The notes under the pieces were generated by a model, which was not told where the DNA came from, did no database searches, and saw nothing but the letters and a program-made list of their open reading frames with translations. DNA of 64,000 nt from Agrostemma githago (taxonomy: Eukaryota > Streptophyta > Magnoliopsida > Caryophyllales > Caryophyllaceae), in NCBI GenBank assembly GCA_958450325.1, contig OY288262.1, positions 10,637,081 through 10,701,080 on the forward strand. The letters are read 5' to 3'. The translations under genes and the position numbers were made by a program. Below, piece by piece: positions 1 through 10,479 of the stretch (its first letter is position 1; every line of letters starts with the position of its first letter).

Positions 1-108
1 GATGGGCATCTTACTCGTCAGCGGTCGGTACAGGCGAAACAAGGTGGACATGACAATGGTGCTGGGGTCAGGACTCCCTTGGTTCAAAGAGCAACCCAAC
101 CCATCCCC

Positions 109-990
109 TTAGCCCTGTATCCGAGACCTAATTGCCGACTGTTTTTCCTCCTGGACTGATCGGGGGGTGGGTTCAGGTGTTTTCGGTGATTTGCTCCGAC
201 GCTTGTTGGTGGTTTCCTTCACAGGAGTGGTTTCATGCGTACGGGCAGAGTCCAACGTTTCCTTGTATTTTCCGAATGCTGCCACTCTCTTCAAAACAGT
301 GTCTCTCATTCTGTTCACGTCGCTCAGTATAAGGGTCGCCGTGATTTCCGCCCTGCACATATTCATGGCCGCCATTGTCCCCAAGGAGCAGTGGAACGGG
401 GACCCGTTGTACAGTATCATGTGGATCATCGGGTACACTCCGCAGTCATTGGCGGAATACCCCACCCCCTGCCATGATAAGGGAACGTTTACCAATTTAA
501 ACGCATGGACCTTCTCACCTTTCTTCAGCCCTTGTCGTACCATGAACTCCCCCATTTTATCAGCCTGCAAAACAAGTTCAAATAGGATCAGGTGGTGAAC
601 AAATTCGCCGTCAGATAATTGATTTAATATTAAATTTAAAGGGCCTGACCCCTGTCCGAGCAATGCCATAGTAAGGCAACTTTGTAAAATCTTTATCGTA
701 CATCCTGTTGTCGAGGAACTCTATTTGCTCAGTATTGAAGTTGATGCAGGCGCAACTGTAGTGGCCCTCGTCACCCGTTAAGATCGGGACGAACACCTGC
801 AAACAATGTGTCAGGATTATGGGCAGACATGGTATTATCCTGCACATAACTACGAATAAACAGTATGTGCAGGGTAATACCATGTCCGAGTCCAAAGCAA
901 AGTCGGAGAAACTATTTTTTATCCACTCGTTCCACACGTAAAATATTTCTTCGTCATGACCGTTGCCCTAGCCTCCTTTCTTCCACAATA
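109..990 (-). pseudogene. Ulp1-type cysteine protease catalytic exons
   Basis: The exon from about 985 to 881 encodes ..DEEIFYVWNEWIKNSFSDFALDSDM and ends at M|GTATTA. The next exon starts at 796 after a TTTGCAG acceptor with VFVPILTGDEGHYSCACINF..IEFLDNRMYD. This gives the catalytic His (GHY, where the family often has HW) and Asp (LDN). After an apparent frame change near 665, the 3' part gives SWQGVGYSANDCGVY, containing the oxyanion Gln and nucleophile Cys. A Lys/Pro-rich tail follows to the stop at 109. C48 proteases cleave SUMO-like conjugates; here the copy is broken. Confidence 0.65.
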
Positions 991-1039
991 CCAACATTTG
1001 GGAACTGCTCACATGCATTGATTGTAATACATGTAGTTA

Positions 1040-1262
1040 GTGTGTGTTTGACATGAGCGTGACTGCACATCTATAATTGTGTGACTGTGCAGCGTAAAAG
1101 GTGTGACTGTACGGCAACTAGTGCGTGACTGTACAGCCTGAAGTGCGTTACTGCGCAGTTTATAGTGGTGACTGGACAACATAATGTGTGTGACTGTACA
1201 CACAATAGTGTGTGACTATACAGGCAATAGTGCGCGACTGTACAGCTAAATTGGGGTGTGAA
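1040..1262 (-). repeat. Intron minisatellite (GTGTGACTGTACAGC family)
   Basis: About nine tandem, diverged units of ~25 bp with the core GTGACTGTACAG. They lie between two protease exons and are the third intron of this gene to hold the same repeat family. Confidence 0.7.
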
Positions 1263-1455
1263 CGTACCGTATGTCCAAGAGAGAAGTAACCTCTACTGGT
1301 TACTCTTGGTGCTTTTTTTTCGTACACCAGCTGGTTCAACAGCCTACACCAGCAGTCAATGACGTTATTCATCACCTGCAGGCCAGGCTCGAGCGTCTAC
1401 ATGTCGCTCCTCGCTATACAGTCGTAATCTGTGAACTCGACCAACATTTCGCTGT
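1263..1455 (-). pseudogene. Pre-catalytic exon of the Ulp1-type gene
   Basis: After an acceptor near 1456 (TACAG) the frame reads ..EMLVEFTDYDCIARSDM, a TAG at 1397-1399, then TLEPGLQVMNNVIDCWCRLLN. The block 'L-x-P-G-x-x-V-x-x-x-V-I-x-x-W-x-x-L-L-N' is the conserved segment that opens plant Ulp1-like catalytic domains. A GTACGT donor at about 1268 leads into the minisatellite intron. The TAG most simply derives from CAG. Confidence 0.5.
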
Positions 1456-1474
1456 AGACCAAACAAAGTCCCGA

Positions 1475-2479
1475 TTAGCACATGCATTTAAAAAACTCAA
1501 CGAGCAGCACAATAAATACGTACCCCGATGGACGTGGCGTTGAGTGGTCAAAGACGTAGTCGATTACATCTTTCCGTACGTGCAGGATATCCCAGAAGAT
1601 GACAATATTGGAGCACATGAATCCAGAGATTACAAACTGCCCCCTCAATATTTTCCCACAGTCCAACGTGCAGCCCAAATTGTCTGGAATCGTATCCATG
1701 CATTCAAAGGCAACTTCGGAGTAGAAGATGTACCGATGATGTAGTGCCCTGGGGTGCGTCCTGGTCCCTGAGCCCTCGCCTGTCTGCTGATCATCGTTCG
1801 TGACGATTACCCCCGTTGTAGGCGTGGTGGCAACAGCGTCCGCTACAGACCAGCCTGCTTTGTTCAGTTCCTTCTCAAGACTATAACTCACTGTCGCGTC
1901 GGGTGGAGTCGGCATTACATCACGCGTTCCCTCCACATTGGAAGCTGATCGTGCGTCAGTTGTCTCACCCGCTGCTTGCCGTAGAGCCAACACTACGGTC
2001 GGACTCCTGTCAACTGAACCCTGCACATCGTCCTCAGCGGCATCATCCTCTTCAACGCTGATTTCTTCAGCGGCATCATCCTCTTCAAATTCTCCCTTGC
2101 AGAAACCCGGTGTCACGACGCCACCATCAAAAGTTCCCTCATCATCGTAACCCTCTGTTCCATCACCATATCCCACACAGAAATCTGTTTCCTCAATTTC
2201 TTCTTCCGTGTATCCAGATTCACGCATGTCTTGCACAATTTGGTCTATCAGATTGTAGGCTTCAGCATCAGGGTGCTCCTCGCCCTCAACGACGGGGGCG
2301 TTCTCGGTAGTCTGCTTCAACTAGTCGGCCAACGAAGTGACTTGATCAACATACCGGAGGACAGCTGGATCTCCCAAGAATTGTTGGGAGGACGGGTCTT
2401 GACTTGGAACTGCGTTGTTCCTCGTCGATATTTCTCTTACTTTGGAGGCAGTCTGCTCACAGAAACCGCAAAAGGCTAG
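1475..2479 (-). pseudogene. Middle exon: acidic linker of the Ulp1-type gene
   Basis: An open frame runs from an upstream acceptor near 2480 through ..SQQFLGDPAVLRYVDQVTSLAD, then a TAG at 2321-2323, and on for 281 codons. The middle is strongly acidic (EEDDAAEE, VEEDDAAEDD) and likely disordered. The last ~80 residues look folded (..ALHHRYIFYSEVAFECMDT..). The TAG probably replaced CAG or TGG. This part links the N-terminal domain to the protease region downstream. Confidence 0.5.
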
Positions 2480-2968
2480 CGCACACCTCCGGAAATTCAT
2501 GAAAAAACGCCGGTCGTCCTATAATTCAGTTGAAGTCAAATCATTAGTGTGAAGCTCAGTGGTGTTGAGGCTGGCAGTGTGAGTATGACTAAGCACCTAA
2601 GTGTGTGATTGTACGGAATAAAGTGTGTGACTGTATAGCATAAAGTGTGCGACTGTACAGTTTGTAGCGTGTGACTGTGCACCTTATAGTACTGACTGGA
2701 CAACGTAATGTGTGTGTCTATACAGGTAATAGTGTGTGACTCTACAGCTAATAGTATGTGACTATACAGCCAATAGTATGTGACTATACATCAGGATGAG
2801 TGTGATCATAACGACCATGACTACTGAATCTCAACTGTATTATAAACACAGTTTTATGAACCGTATATGCTTTTATAAACATAGGTAAGGCTGTCAGATT
2901 AAATCGTTTAACGGACAAAGAGTTGATGATTTATTGATGATTTATAGAGTGGCTGGGAGATCACTTAC
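2480..2968 (-). other. Intron of the Ulp1-type gene, with minisatellite
   Basis: The stretch from about 2570 to 2795 is a tandem array of TGTGACTGTACAGCATAAAG-like units of about 25 bp. It is the same family and orientation as in the introns near 1040-1265 and 8250-8790. No coding sequence is seen. Confidence 0.6.
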
Positions 2969-3123
2969 GTTAACCTCGCTGTCTTCCAACTGATCATCTC
3001 TCTTAATCCCTGCCATTATTCTTTTGGGACTAGAGTGCTGGTTGTCAGAGGGCATCGTTATAGCGGGGGCGCCCTCGCTGCCTGTTGTCCCACATGTACG
3101 TGGGTACGACACCTTCGAACGTA
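2969..3123 (-). pseudogene. Exon 2, second part (beyond the CACTA insertion)
   Basis: The reading frame interrupted at 7028 resumes here in phase (Q-L | R-S-K-V-S-Y-P across the insertion point) and continues about 50 codons. It ends at a good donor, AAC|GTAAGT, at 2969/2968. The coding stretch is Ser/Thr/Pro-rich and I assign no domain to it. Confidence 0.6.
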
Positions 3124-3139
3124 CACTAGTAGAATAATA

Positions 3140-3440
3140 CCTTTTCACACCGGTTGTAAACCCCCCTTTAGCATCGTTTTCTGTAGGTTCCCCTAGCACT
3201 GGCGTTATAGATAATGTACCTTTGACACCGGTTGTGAAACCGGTGCTAAAGATTAATTTTACACTGGTTGCGAATTGTAACCAGTGCTAAAAGGTAACCT
3301 TTTAACACCGGTTACGACCTAAAACCGGTGCTAAAAGGTGACCTTTGGCACCAGTTATAATTTAGAACCGGTGTTAAAGTGTTACCTTTTTCCATCAGTT
3401 TTAGTTTACAACCGGTGCTAAATTGTTATATTTTTCTACA
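3140..3440. repeat. Left subterminal repeat array of the CACTA element
   Basis: About eight degenerate copies of ACCGGTTGT/ACCGGTGCTAAA in both orientations, spaced 25-60 bp. They resemble the right-hand array at 6790-6990. In CACTA elements such repeats bind the TnpA-type protein. Confidence 0.75.
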
Positions 3441-6400
3441 ACCAATTTATTCCATTTAAAAAAATAAATGAAACCATAAATCCGTAATTACAAATCAACA
3501 CCAAATTGGGGAAAGCTTCGCCAATATCCAACTCACTTAAATAATTGTGGACAACGTCAAAAGTGAGTATATAAACTCAAATATCATCCAATAAAGTTAA
3601 GTCACAACATCTCTATTCTTACTATTCTTACACAATTTAGACTTCTTGATGGCAAACACTTTTCTTAGGTAGACTAAATAGCGTCGATACATTTTTGAGC
3701 TCGAAATTCGCGAACTACATCCATATCTTTGGTCGTCGTTCTTGACTTCTAAACACACTACATAAGTGAAAAAGAATTATAATAATAATGGATTAGTGAT
3801 ATTGTCTTCAAATATATAGGTAAACAACAAAAAATTATTAATACAAAGAAAGTACCTCCACTAACCTCTCTTTACTTAAAGAGTAGGATACGGTTAGGTC
3901 GTACATAGGGACGTCTCAAACCAGTAGGAGGCCCCGAGCAAAACTAGAAAATTGGGTCCTTATATTACGAACGTCTATAATTTTTTACTAGCATTATTAC
4001 CCTAATTCCTAACTCATAATGTTACTCCTAATGAATTTAGGTCCGTACTAATTAATTCATGGTACGTAAAAATATGCTAAAAATTTGGATAGTTCTTTTA
4101 TTTACCTCAATCAAACTCTGGTAAGTCTCCTTGATCGTCTACTCCGTCAAGTATACCTTCTACTCCCAGGATTCTAGTACAAGCACTAACAAAATGTCTC
4201 GCGCAGCCATATATGTGAAACCTACAACGGAAAACTCACTCATCAATACAAACTGCAAAGATTAGATTAATTCTACAAAAAAAAACAACAAGATAATCAA
4301 TCTTGGACAATCAAACTCACGTTAAGTTCTTTTTTGTTGATCGGATGACATCTTCCAACTGAAAATATTACCATGAAAAAATTAAAATTACTCCTTGTTC
4401 CATTTCCAACTTTATATTAAAATAAGATTACGATAATTAATACTCCCTCTGTCTCTTAAAGATTGCCTGAAATGTAATGAAATGTAATAATTCAATAATA
4501 AAGCTATGGTTGAATTGATAATAGTCAACTTTATTGGACAAAATGTGAACTATGTTTGAATAGCTATGGTTGGACAAAATGTGAATTGATAATAGCTATG
4601 ATTGGACTTTATTAAAACCTAATTTGAATACAAATCCAAATGCATTAATGATTCAAAAATCCATACCTGTTGAACTAGATTATTTGTCACTACTAATCAT
4701 CATCCGATCAGAAAGCTTTGATTTCCAGAACCTAAGATATATAAGACATTATTATGTGAGTGGTGTGTGGAAGAGGTCATGGCAGATCATTCTCGATGCA
4801 TTCACACCTGAAATTTGAGATCATTATTTTAGACTCCAGGTCACACTAAAAAAATCAACCATTGAGGATACTTCAAACAAAAGGATGATAGCAAAGTAAA
4901 GAGCATAAGCTGGTAGCAAAATACAGAACAGGGTACATGTATTCAAATTACAAAACAAAAACATCATAGAGGAAACAACCGTAGTTAAGGCGAACAACTC
5001 ACATGTTCCGGCAGAGGCTGTAAACTACGTTAGTCATGGTGATTATCTTCATTCTACTTTCCATAACTTTCTTATAATCATTAAACTCATGAAATGGCTC
5101 CTCTAAATACAAAGTCTCTCAACATTGGCTTTCAGTTGATGTATATTGTGACAAGAAGACGTGTGTTCATATTAAGGAGTGAGGAAACTTGTGCTTATGA
5201 AGCATAAAAGTCATTTTGTTGATCCAGAATAGATAACAATCAAAATTAAAATGGGCATAGGTGCCTAGTACATAGTTGATAGTTAAACGTCCCAAGGATA
5301 GTTTAAGTTGCCCATTTTAAGTTCTAAAAAATAGCATCAGCAATGGGTCACCACAAAGAGCAAAGGATGCAAAAAATCACAAGCAAATATCTCAGTCCAG
5401 CTACGCATTTATGTTCTAACCATTCGTCCATTACAAACTAAAGTAGATAGTTAAACGTCCAAATACTCTAAGCGATCTTACAACTGATAACTGTAGGACA
5501 ATATCTTAAGATACATACCTCCCTACAGCTGAGGATGTGAACTCAACCAGAGTATCATCCTCCAATTCAAGCATGTCCTAAAACAACAATTATTTTTGGT
5601 GACCTATGGAACATAGAAGCTAATAAAGAGAAATATGAGAGAAATTTGCATACTGAGTAGAAAATTGCCCCGTTGAACTCCGTATCGGATTTACTCAACG
5701 GAAGAAGTTCAATAAATATGTCAAGATCTTGTGAATCCTATTATAAGGCCAAAAATACCACATTAGAGAAAAATATGATATTAAAGATCTTAGATAAGAA
5801 AAATCACTAATACAGAGCATTACTTTTGCCCTTTGCAAAGTAGTCCTCGTCATATCAGGTTTGATTCTCTTCATCATCCCAAATTGATCCTCTTGATTAG
5901 TAAAAAGAAGAATACGCCGTTATGCGGATGTAAAACAATAATTATTACATTAAATTCCCAGGTCAATTAGATGAATTAATAGGCTTCAATTAGATAAAAC
6001 ACTTAAAAAACAATGAAAAATGAAGATACCCCCTTCTTAGAAGTGCTTGAGCAACCCAAATGGCATTGTAAATATAATTAGCCCGAGAACCACATACAAT
6101 TCCATAGTTGCTACCGATGTTCTTTGAAAACATATAAACTGCAACTTTGAACTACCATATGAATCAATAATTATGCTGGCCGAAAATGATATGAACGTAA
6201 ATGTAGCCCAACTAATTAACAACAAATCAATAATATTAATCAAATCGACATCAATAACCCATAAATTGTTGCAAAACATTGCAGTTACTCATGAACCAGA
6301 TATTCGCTGGAACTAAAAGCGTTGCAAAAGTAATTAATGAAATCAATCAAATAAACAACAATAGATTACGAAATTTAGGACAGAAGATCAAAATTCAGAA

Positions 6401-6789
6401 ACTATTCAACAAAATGCAACACCGACACCAAAAAACGCACTAAATGAAATCAATCACAAATGTTCGAGAAAAAGTGTAATTAACAGTCCCAAATTGAAAA
6501 AAAAAATGTAATTAACAAGTTGTACAATTTTTAAAAAAAACCTTAAATAACATACTTGGTGGGTCGTCGGTTTGCCAGACTTCGGCCAGTGGTTAGGGTT
6601 TGGTCGTCGTCGGAGGTCGTCGGTCGCTGGTGGTTTGATCTGGTGTTCGGTAATTGGGCACGACGAAGAAGAAGAAGGGCGGGTTTGGGTTGTGTATTTG
6701 CTGATACGGAGTACTTATCCTTTAAGAAGATAATTGGGTTTGTGTATAATGTTATTGCTGTGTAGGAGTATATTATTTGGGTAGCCTCT

Positions 6790-6990
6790 CCCACCGGTTC
6801 TAATATAACTGATGTTATTGGTTACCCTTTCACACCGGTTTCACTTTACAACTGGTGTTAGATGGGTTATAATTCTTTTACACAACCCTTTCACACCGGT
6901 TTATTATGTACAACCGGTGTGAATGTACTTTTTTTAATTTTTTGTCCACCACTTATGACTTTTTAGCACCGTTTTTCTTATAACCGGTGT
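6790..6990. repeat. Right subterminal repeat array of the CACTA element
   Basis: Copies of CACACCGGTTT and ACCGGTGTGAA in alternating orientation, matching the left array in inverted order. The spacing and sequence fit a transposase-binding subterminal region. Confidence 0.75.
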
Positions 6991-7027
6991 CTTATGGTAG
7001 ATGTCGTTGGTACTTATTCTACTAGTG

Positions 7028-8229
7028 GTAGCTGATTTCCCAGTGACCCTATCTCCAGTTCCCCAGCGAGACGATCGCATATTCTCCGTGCATCCCAATG
7101 TGCGATAAATGGTATGTCGCATCTGCAAGTCTCGCTACGGAAATCGTAGCGCTGGAAGTACGCAATCATTAGAATGGGGATGCATCCCCGGAGGTAGTTG
7201 AGGACTTTGTTGGGGTCACGCGTCCCCTTACCCGCCCGCACCAAATCGTGCAGGACAAAGCTACACTAGTCCTGTTCCCGAATCAAGTCCACATCCTCCA
7301 CTGCGGCCAGCAGACTCAGGTCCAGTGAGTTGTTCGTAGTAGGCGCTAGGAATGATGACAACGCGAACAACACGAACCTGCGGACAAAGTCGTCGTCAGC
7401 GGCTTTGGTTGCCATTAAATTTTCGTGCACCCTCCCTAATGTTATTGGCTTGCTGCTGTCCACCACACCGAAGTCTTTCCTCCAGGTACTCTTTAACCTG
7501 ATCACGTCAGGTGAGTCTGCCCCTTTCTTGTTGCTGGTTGGGATCACTTTCACCGGATGAGGGCCCAAAGGTAGCTGGAGGCAGTCGTGGACGTCGTACT
7601 TTGACATCATGAATGCCTTCTGGCGTGAGGCACAGAAAATATGGGACCCGTCAGAAAATTCACGGAGGAACATAACCGCATGCTCAATGGGTACTGATTC
7701 AAGCCTCAGCTCCAACAGCCCGCTGAATCCAACAGCACGCACCCTCTCTATCTGATCATTTGATAATCGCCCAATTAGCTGGTGCAACCCCTTGGGCCTA
7801 CAGTGAATATCGGGCTGACCCTGTCGGCGGTCCCCCCCTCTCTTCCTCCGAGACACACACACGTATGTGGAGTCCGTCGGTGTAACAGATTTGACCCTCC
7901 TCTTTTTTTTTGGCCTGCTTTCCTCAACACTTTCTGTCTCACCCACATCCAGATCGGCGACCGGTGTATCAAAAGTCATCCTCTTTTTTTTCTTTTGTCT
8001 GCCTTCGTCAATGATTTCTGTCCCCCCCACATTCGTCTCGGCAACGATGTGGTCCCACGATGTATCTTCAACAGAATTTACAACAGTCTTCTTCTTCTTC
8101 TTTTTCTTCTTACCCAAATTTTGGTCGACAACCAATCTATCATCAATTACATTTTCGCGGACCAATTTCTCTGCCATGGCCTTCTTCCTACTGGTCTTCG
8201 TTTGAACTTTCTTCTTCGCACCCGACTTT
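7028..8229 (-). pseudogene. Exon 2, first part: Lys-rich N-terminus and unassigned domain
   Basis: The reading frame runs from the CAG acceptor at 8230-8232 to the CACTA insertion point at 7028. The N-terminal ~110 residues hold several poly-Lys blocks (for example GKKKKKKKK) separated by acidic stretches, suggesting nuclear localisation. A globular region follows, with the block FSGLLELRLESVPIEH and a segment rich in hydrophobic residues ending SSFLAPTTNNSLDLSLL, typical of the region upstream of Ulp1 domains in plant transposon-associated proteins. A TAG at 7266-7268 lies where the family usually has Trp (..REQD-stop-CSFVLHDL..), and the frame stays open for 79 further codons. I read it as a TGG-to-TAG nonsense mutation. 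Confidence 0.65.
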
Positions 8230-9300
8230 CTGCTTCAATAACAACATGCGTAATGAGTGTGATTTTACAACTGAGTATACGGCTTCAACAGTGTGATTCT
8301 ACAGTAAAAAGAGAGCGACTCTGCAACATAAAGAATGTGACTATACAGCCTCAAACGGGTGACTATACAACCAACACTGCATGACTATACAATATAAAAC
8401 GTGTGACTTTGCATCATAACAAGTGCGACTGTGTAGATTCAAAGGTATGATTGTACATCATTCTGTTACTTCACAACAAAATGTAACGAGTGCGACTATG
8501 TACCTTCAAACGGGTGACTGTATAACCAATTCTGTATGACTGTATAACCAACTCTGTGACTTTACAACTCTGTGACTTTACAACTCTGTGACTATACAAT
8601 ATAAAGCGTGTGACTTTGCATCATAACAAGTGCGACTGTGTAGATTCAAAGGTGTGATTGTACATCATTCTGTTACTTCACAACAAAATGTAACGAGTGC
8701 GACTATGTATCTTCAAACGGGTGACTGTACAACCAACTCTGTATGACTGTACAACCAACTCTGTATGACTATTCAAATGTTAATTTTATTTCTTCCCAAA
8801 CACCAAGTCTGTGACTATAAGACTGCTTTAACGTAAGCTTCAACATGGAAGCATGCAAAACTTCAACAAAAAACTGTCTAATCGATAGCACATGCATACT
8901 TACAATGACGACTATGGGAACTTCAACATGAACTTCAACAAAGAAATAAAGACTTCATCTTTGGCTCTATAACTACAACTACTGTACAACTACGACCCCT
9001 TCAACTCAAAATTAGGGTTATAACTAGAGGAATAACGATTAATCAAGAATAAAAATTGTGTGAATATTAGTTGTCAAAGAAAAAAAACTTCATCTTCGAC
9101 TCTATAACTACAACTACTGTACAACTACAACAACTTCAACTCAAAATTAGGGTTATCGTGTTGGAAAAATGCTCTTTTACCATTTTTTATGGTTCATGCA
9201 TGCCGGAGTTCTTGACCACTTTTTAGGGTTCGTGAAAAAGGAATAAAAAAGGGTTGAACAAAAGGAAAATCGGAGGTCGAAAATCGAACATTCAACATAC
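8230..9300 (-). other. Intron 1 of the Ulp1-type gene, with minisatellite
   Basis: No coding sequence is seen. The part from about 8250 to 8790 is an irregular tandem array around GTGACTNTACA, with spacers such as AAC, CTTCAA and CATAA and a unit of roughly 20-30 bp. Several longer blocks are repeated as units: the stretch around 8400-8500 recurs at about 8600-8700. The rest (8790-9300) is AT-rich and holds short direct repeats such as CTATAACTACAACTACTGTACAACTACAA, seen once near 8970 and again near 9100. The same minisatellite family fills two other introns of this gene. Confidence 0.6.
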
Positions 9301-9329
9301 CTTTGTAGCACCACCGGAATGTTAGGCAT
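9301..9329 (-). pseudogene. Exon 1 of the Ulp1-type gene
   Basis: A short 29-nt coding exon begins with ATG at 9329 and encodes MPNIPVVLQ plus two bases. It is followed by a GTATGT donor. The two left-over bases (AG) join the exon that starts at 8229 after a CAG acceptor, and the reading frame continues without a stop. A TATA-like CTATAAAA lies about 55 bp upstream on the same strand. The exon is short, so it rests on splice phase and promoter spacing rather than on homology. Confidence 0.5.
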
Positions 9330-9381
9330 TATCGGAGATGGAGAAGCTGCGGAAATGGAGATGGAGATGGAGATGGGTTTT

Positions 9382-9390
9382 TTTTATAGA
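9382..9390 (-). promoter_or_regulatory. TATA box of the Ulp1-type gene
   Basis: Minus strand reads CTATAAAAA. It lies about 55 bp upstream of the ATG at 9329, which places a transcription start near 9355 if spacing is normal. Confidence 0.4.
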
Positions 9391-9699
9391 GAGGAAGAGA
9401 GCGGTGAGTGATTAGGTAGTGAAATGAATTGAAAATAGGTGAATGGGAAAGTGTAAAGGCTTTGGGCGGGAGTATAGAGAGGAGAGAAATTAATTGGGGG
9501 GTAGGGTGAGGGGGCTATTGACTAGTGATGAGGTTGATGGCTGATGGTTGATGGCTGTCCGCAGCATGTCAGTCCCGCAACCCCATTATTTTTTTGTATA
9601 CAATCTAAACTCATCCATCCACCGTCCATATTAAGCTAAATGGATGGGGGGAACAACACTAATAAACTCTTAGAGAGTTGCTAACTCCCTTGATCCCCC

Positions 9700-9702
<3 letters not shown>

Positions 9703-9752
<50 letters not shown>
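9703..9752. repeat. (TA)n microsatellite
   Basis: About 25 uninterrupted TA units. Confidence 0.95.
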
Positions 9753-9754
<2 letters not shown>

Positions 9755-10057
9755 ATTCTATTCGCTCAAAAATATTGTAAAAAAAACGTAAATTAATCGT
9801 AATGGCATTAAGATAGAGTTGAAAATATTTGAATGTAATATCTATTTTCAGATCTCAAAATATTATGGAGTGCATAATAATATTAATAATTATTATATGA
9901 ACAATAATGATAAAAAAAGAAAATAATAATATAAATAACGATAATAATAACAATGACGATGATGATTTCGACGATAACAATAATTTGTTACAAGTATTAT
10001 TATTAACATTAAGAAATATAAGTAATAAAAATAAAACAACCAACAACAACAACAATA

Positions 10058-10316
10058 CTTCCTCCGTTCCAATAGGTTCTTTACATTTGGTTTTTGGACA
10101 CTATTCATAAGTGGATGAAATTGTCGATATAACTTCTAATATATATAAAATATAGTCATGCGAGATCTTGTTTAAATTGTTTAATCGAATGCGTTGTAAA
10201 CATCGAATTTCTATAATTTTTTGAAATATGTAGCTAATTAATTATATGGATAAAAGAAATCGTGCATTGGCAAGTGTGAAAAAGCAAACGTAAAGAATCA
10301 AATAGAACGGAGAGAG
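10058..10316. mobile_element. Stowaway-type MITE
   Basis: About 259 bp flanked by TA on both sides (10056-10057 and 10317-10318). The terminal inverted repeats are CTTCCTCCGTTCCAATAGG and, on the other arm, CTCTCTCCGTTCTATTTGA, both continuing into TTCTTTACxTTTG. The size, TA target and CTCCCTCCGTTCC-like end are typical of Tc1/Mariner-derived Stowaway MITEs. Confidence 0.85.
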
Positions 10317-10384
10317 TAATAAATTAATAATATTATCATTAATATTATTTTTTTTTTAAAAGAAACTTGCATTGATATCGAAAT

Positions 10385-10386
10385 GA

Positions 10387-10463
<77 letters not shown>
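10385..10463. repeat. (TAA)n microsatellite
   Basis: About 25 uninterrupted AAT/TAA units immediately upstream of the reverse-transcriptase fragment. Confidence 0.95.
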
Positions 10464-10464
<1 letters not shown>

Positions 10465-10479
10465 CGGTTGCTGCTTCTT

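Larger units (their letters stand above)
3124..7027. mobile_element. Non-autonomous CACTA (En/Spm) transposon, complete
   Basis: Both ends carry the 14-bp inverted repeat CACTAGTAGAATAA (3124-3137, and its complement at 7014-7027). The flanking 3-bp target duplication is GTA (3121-3123 and 7028-7030), as expected for CACTA elements. Subterminal regions (about 3140-3440 and 6790-6990) hold multiple copies of a palindrome-rich motif around ACACCGGTTGTAAA / ACCGGTGCTAAA, the usual binding-site arrays for a CACTA transposase. The 3.9-kb interior has no transposase ORF; the small ORFs in it are AT-rich and unconvincing. It must have been mobilised in trans. It lies inside a coding exon of the Ulp1-type gene; removing the element and one TSD copy leaves that frame intact. 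Confidence 0.93.
109..9329 (-). pseudogene. Decayed Ulp1-protease-type gene (whole locus)
   Basis: A multi-exon minus-strand gene runs from a TATA-bearing start near 9329 to a stop at 109. It encodes, in order, a Lys-rich N-terminus, an unassigned plant domain, an acidic linker and a C-terminal Ulp1-like (C48) cysteine protease. Genes of this layout are common in plants and often ride in transposons (family knowledge). Exon 1 (9329-9301) and exon 2 (from 8229) join in phase. In-frame stops at 7266-7268, 2321-2323 and 1397-1399, an apparent frame change near 665, and a CACTA insertion in a coding exon show that it is dead. I cannot see terminal inverted repeats that would say which transposon, if any, carried it. 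Confidence 0.7.
9330..10057. other. AT-rich non-coding stretch with a (TA)n microsatellite
   Basis: Upstream region of the Ulp1-type gene, then AT-rich sequence. A pure (TA)n tract of about 50 bp runs 9703-9752. Short ORFs in 9855-10110 are asparagine/lysine or leucine strings from ATA/AAT repeats and are not genes. Confidence 0.6.

Noticed and set aside
1040..1262. Possible CRISPR-like array of ~25-bp repeats
   Set aside because: Repeats are contiguous and diverged without unique spacers, the locus is in a plant gene intron, and there is no cas context.
9855..10110. Leu-rich and Asn-rich ORFs on both strands
   Set aside because: Products of AT microsatellites, not genes.
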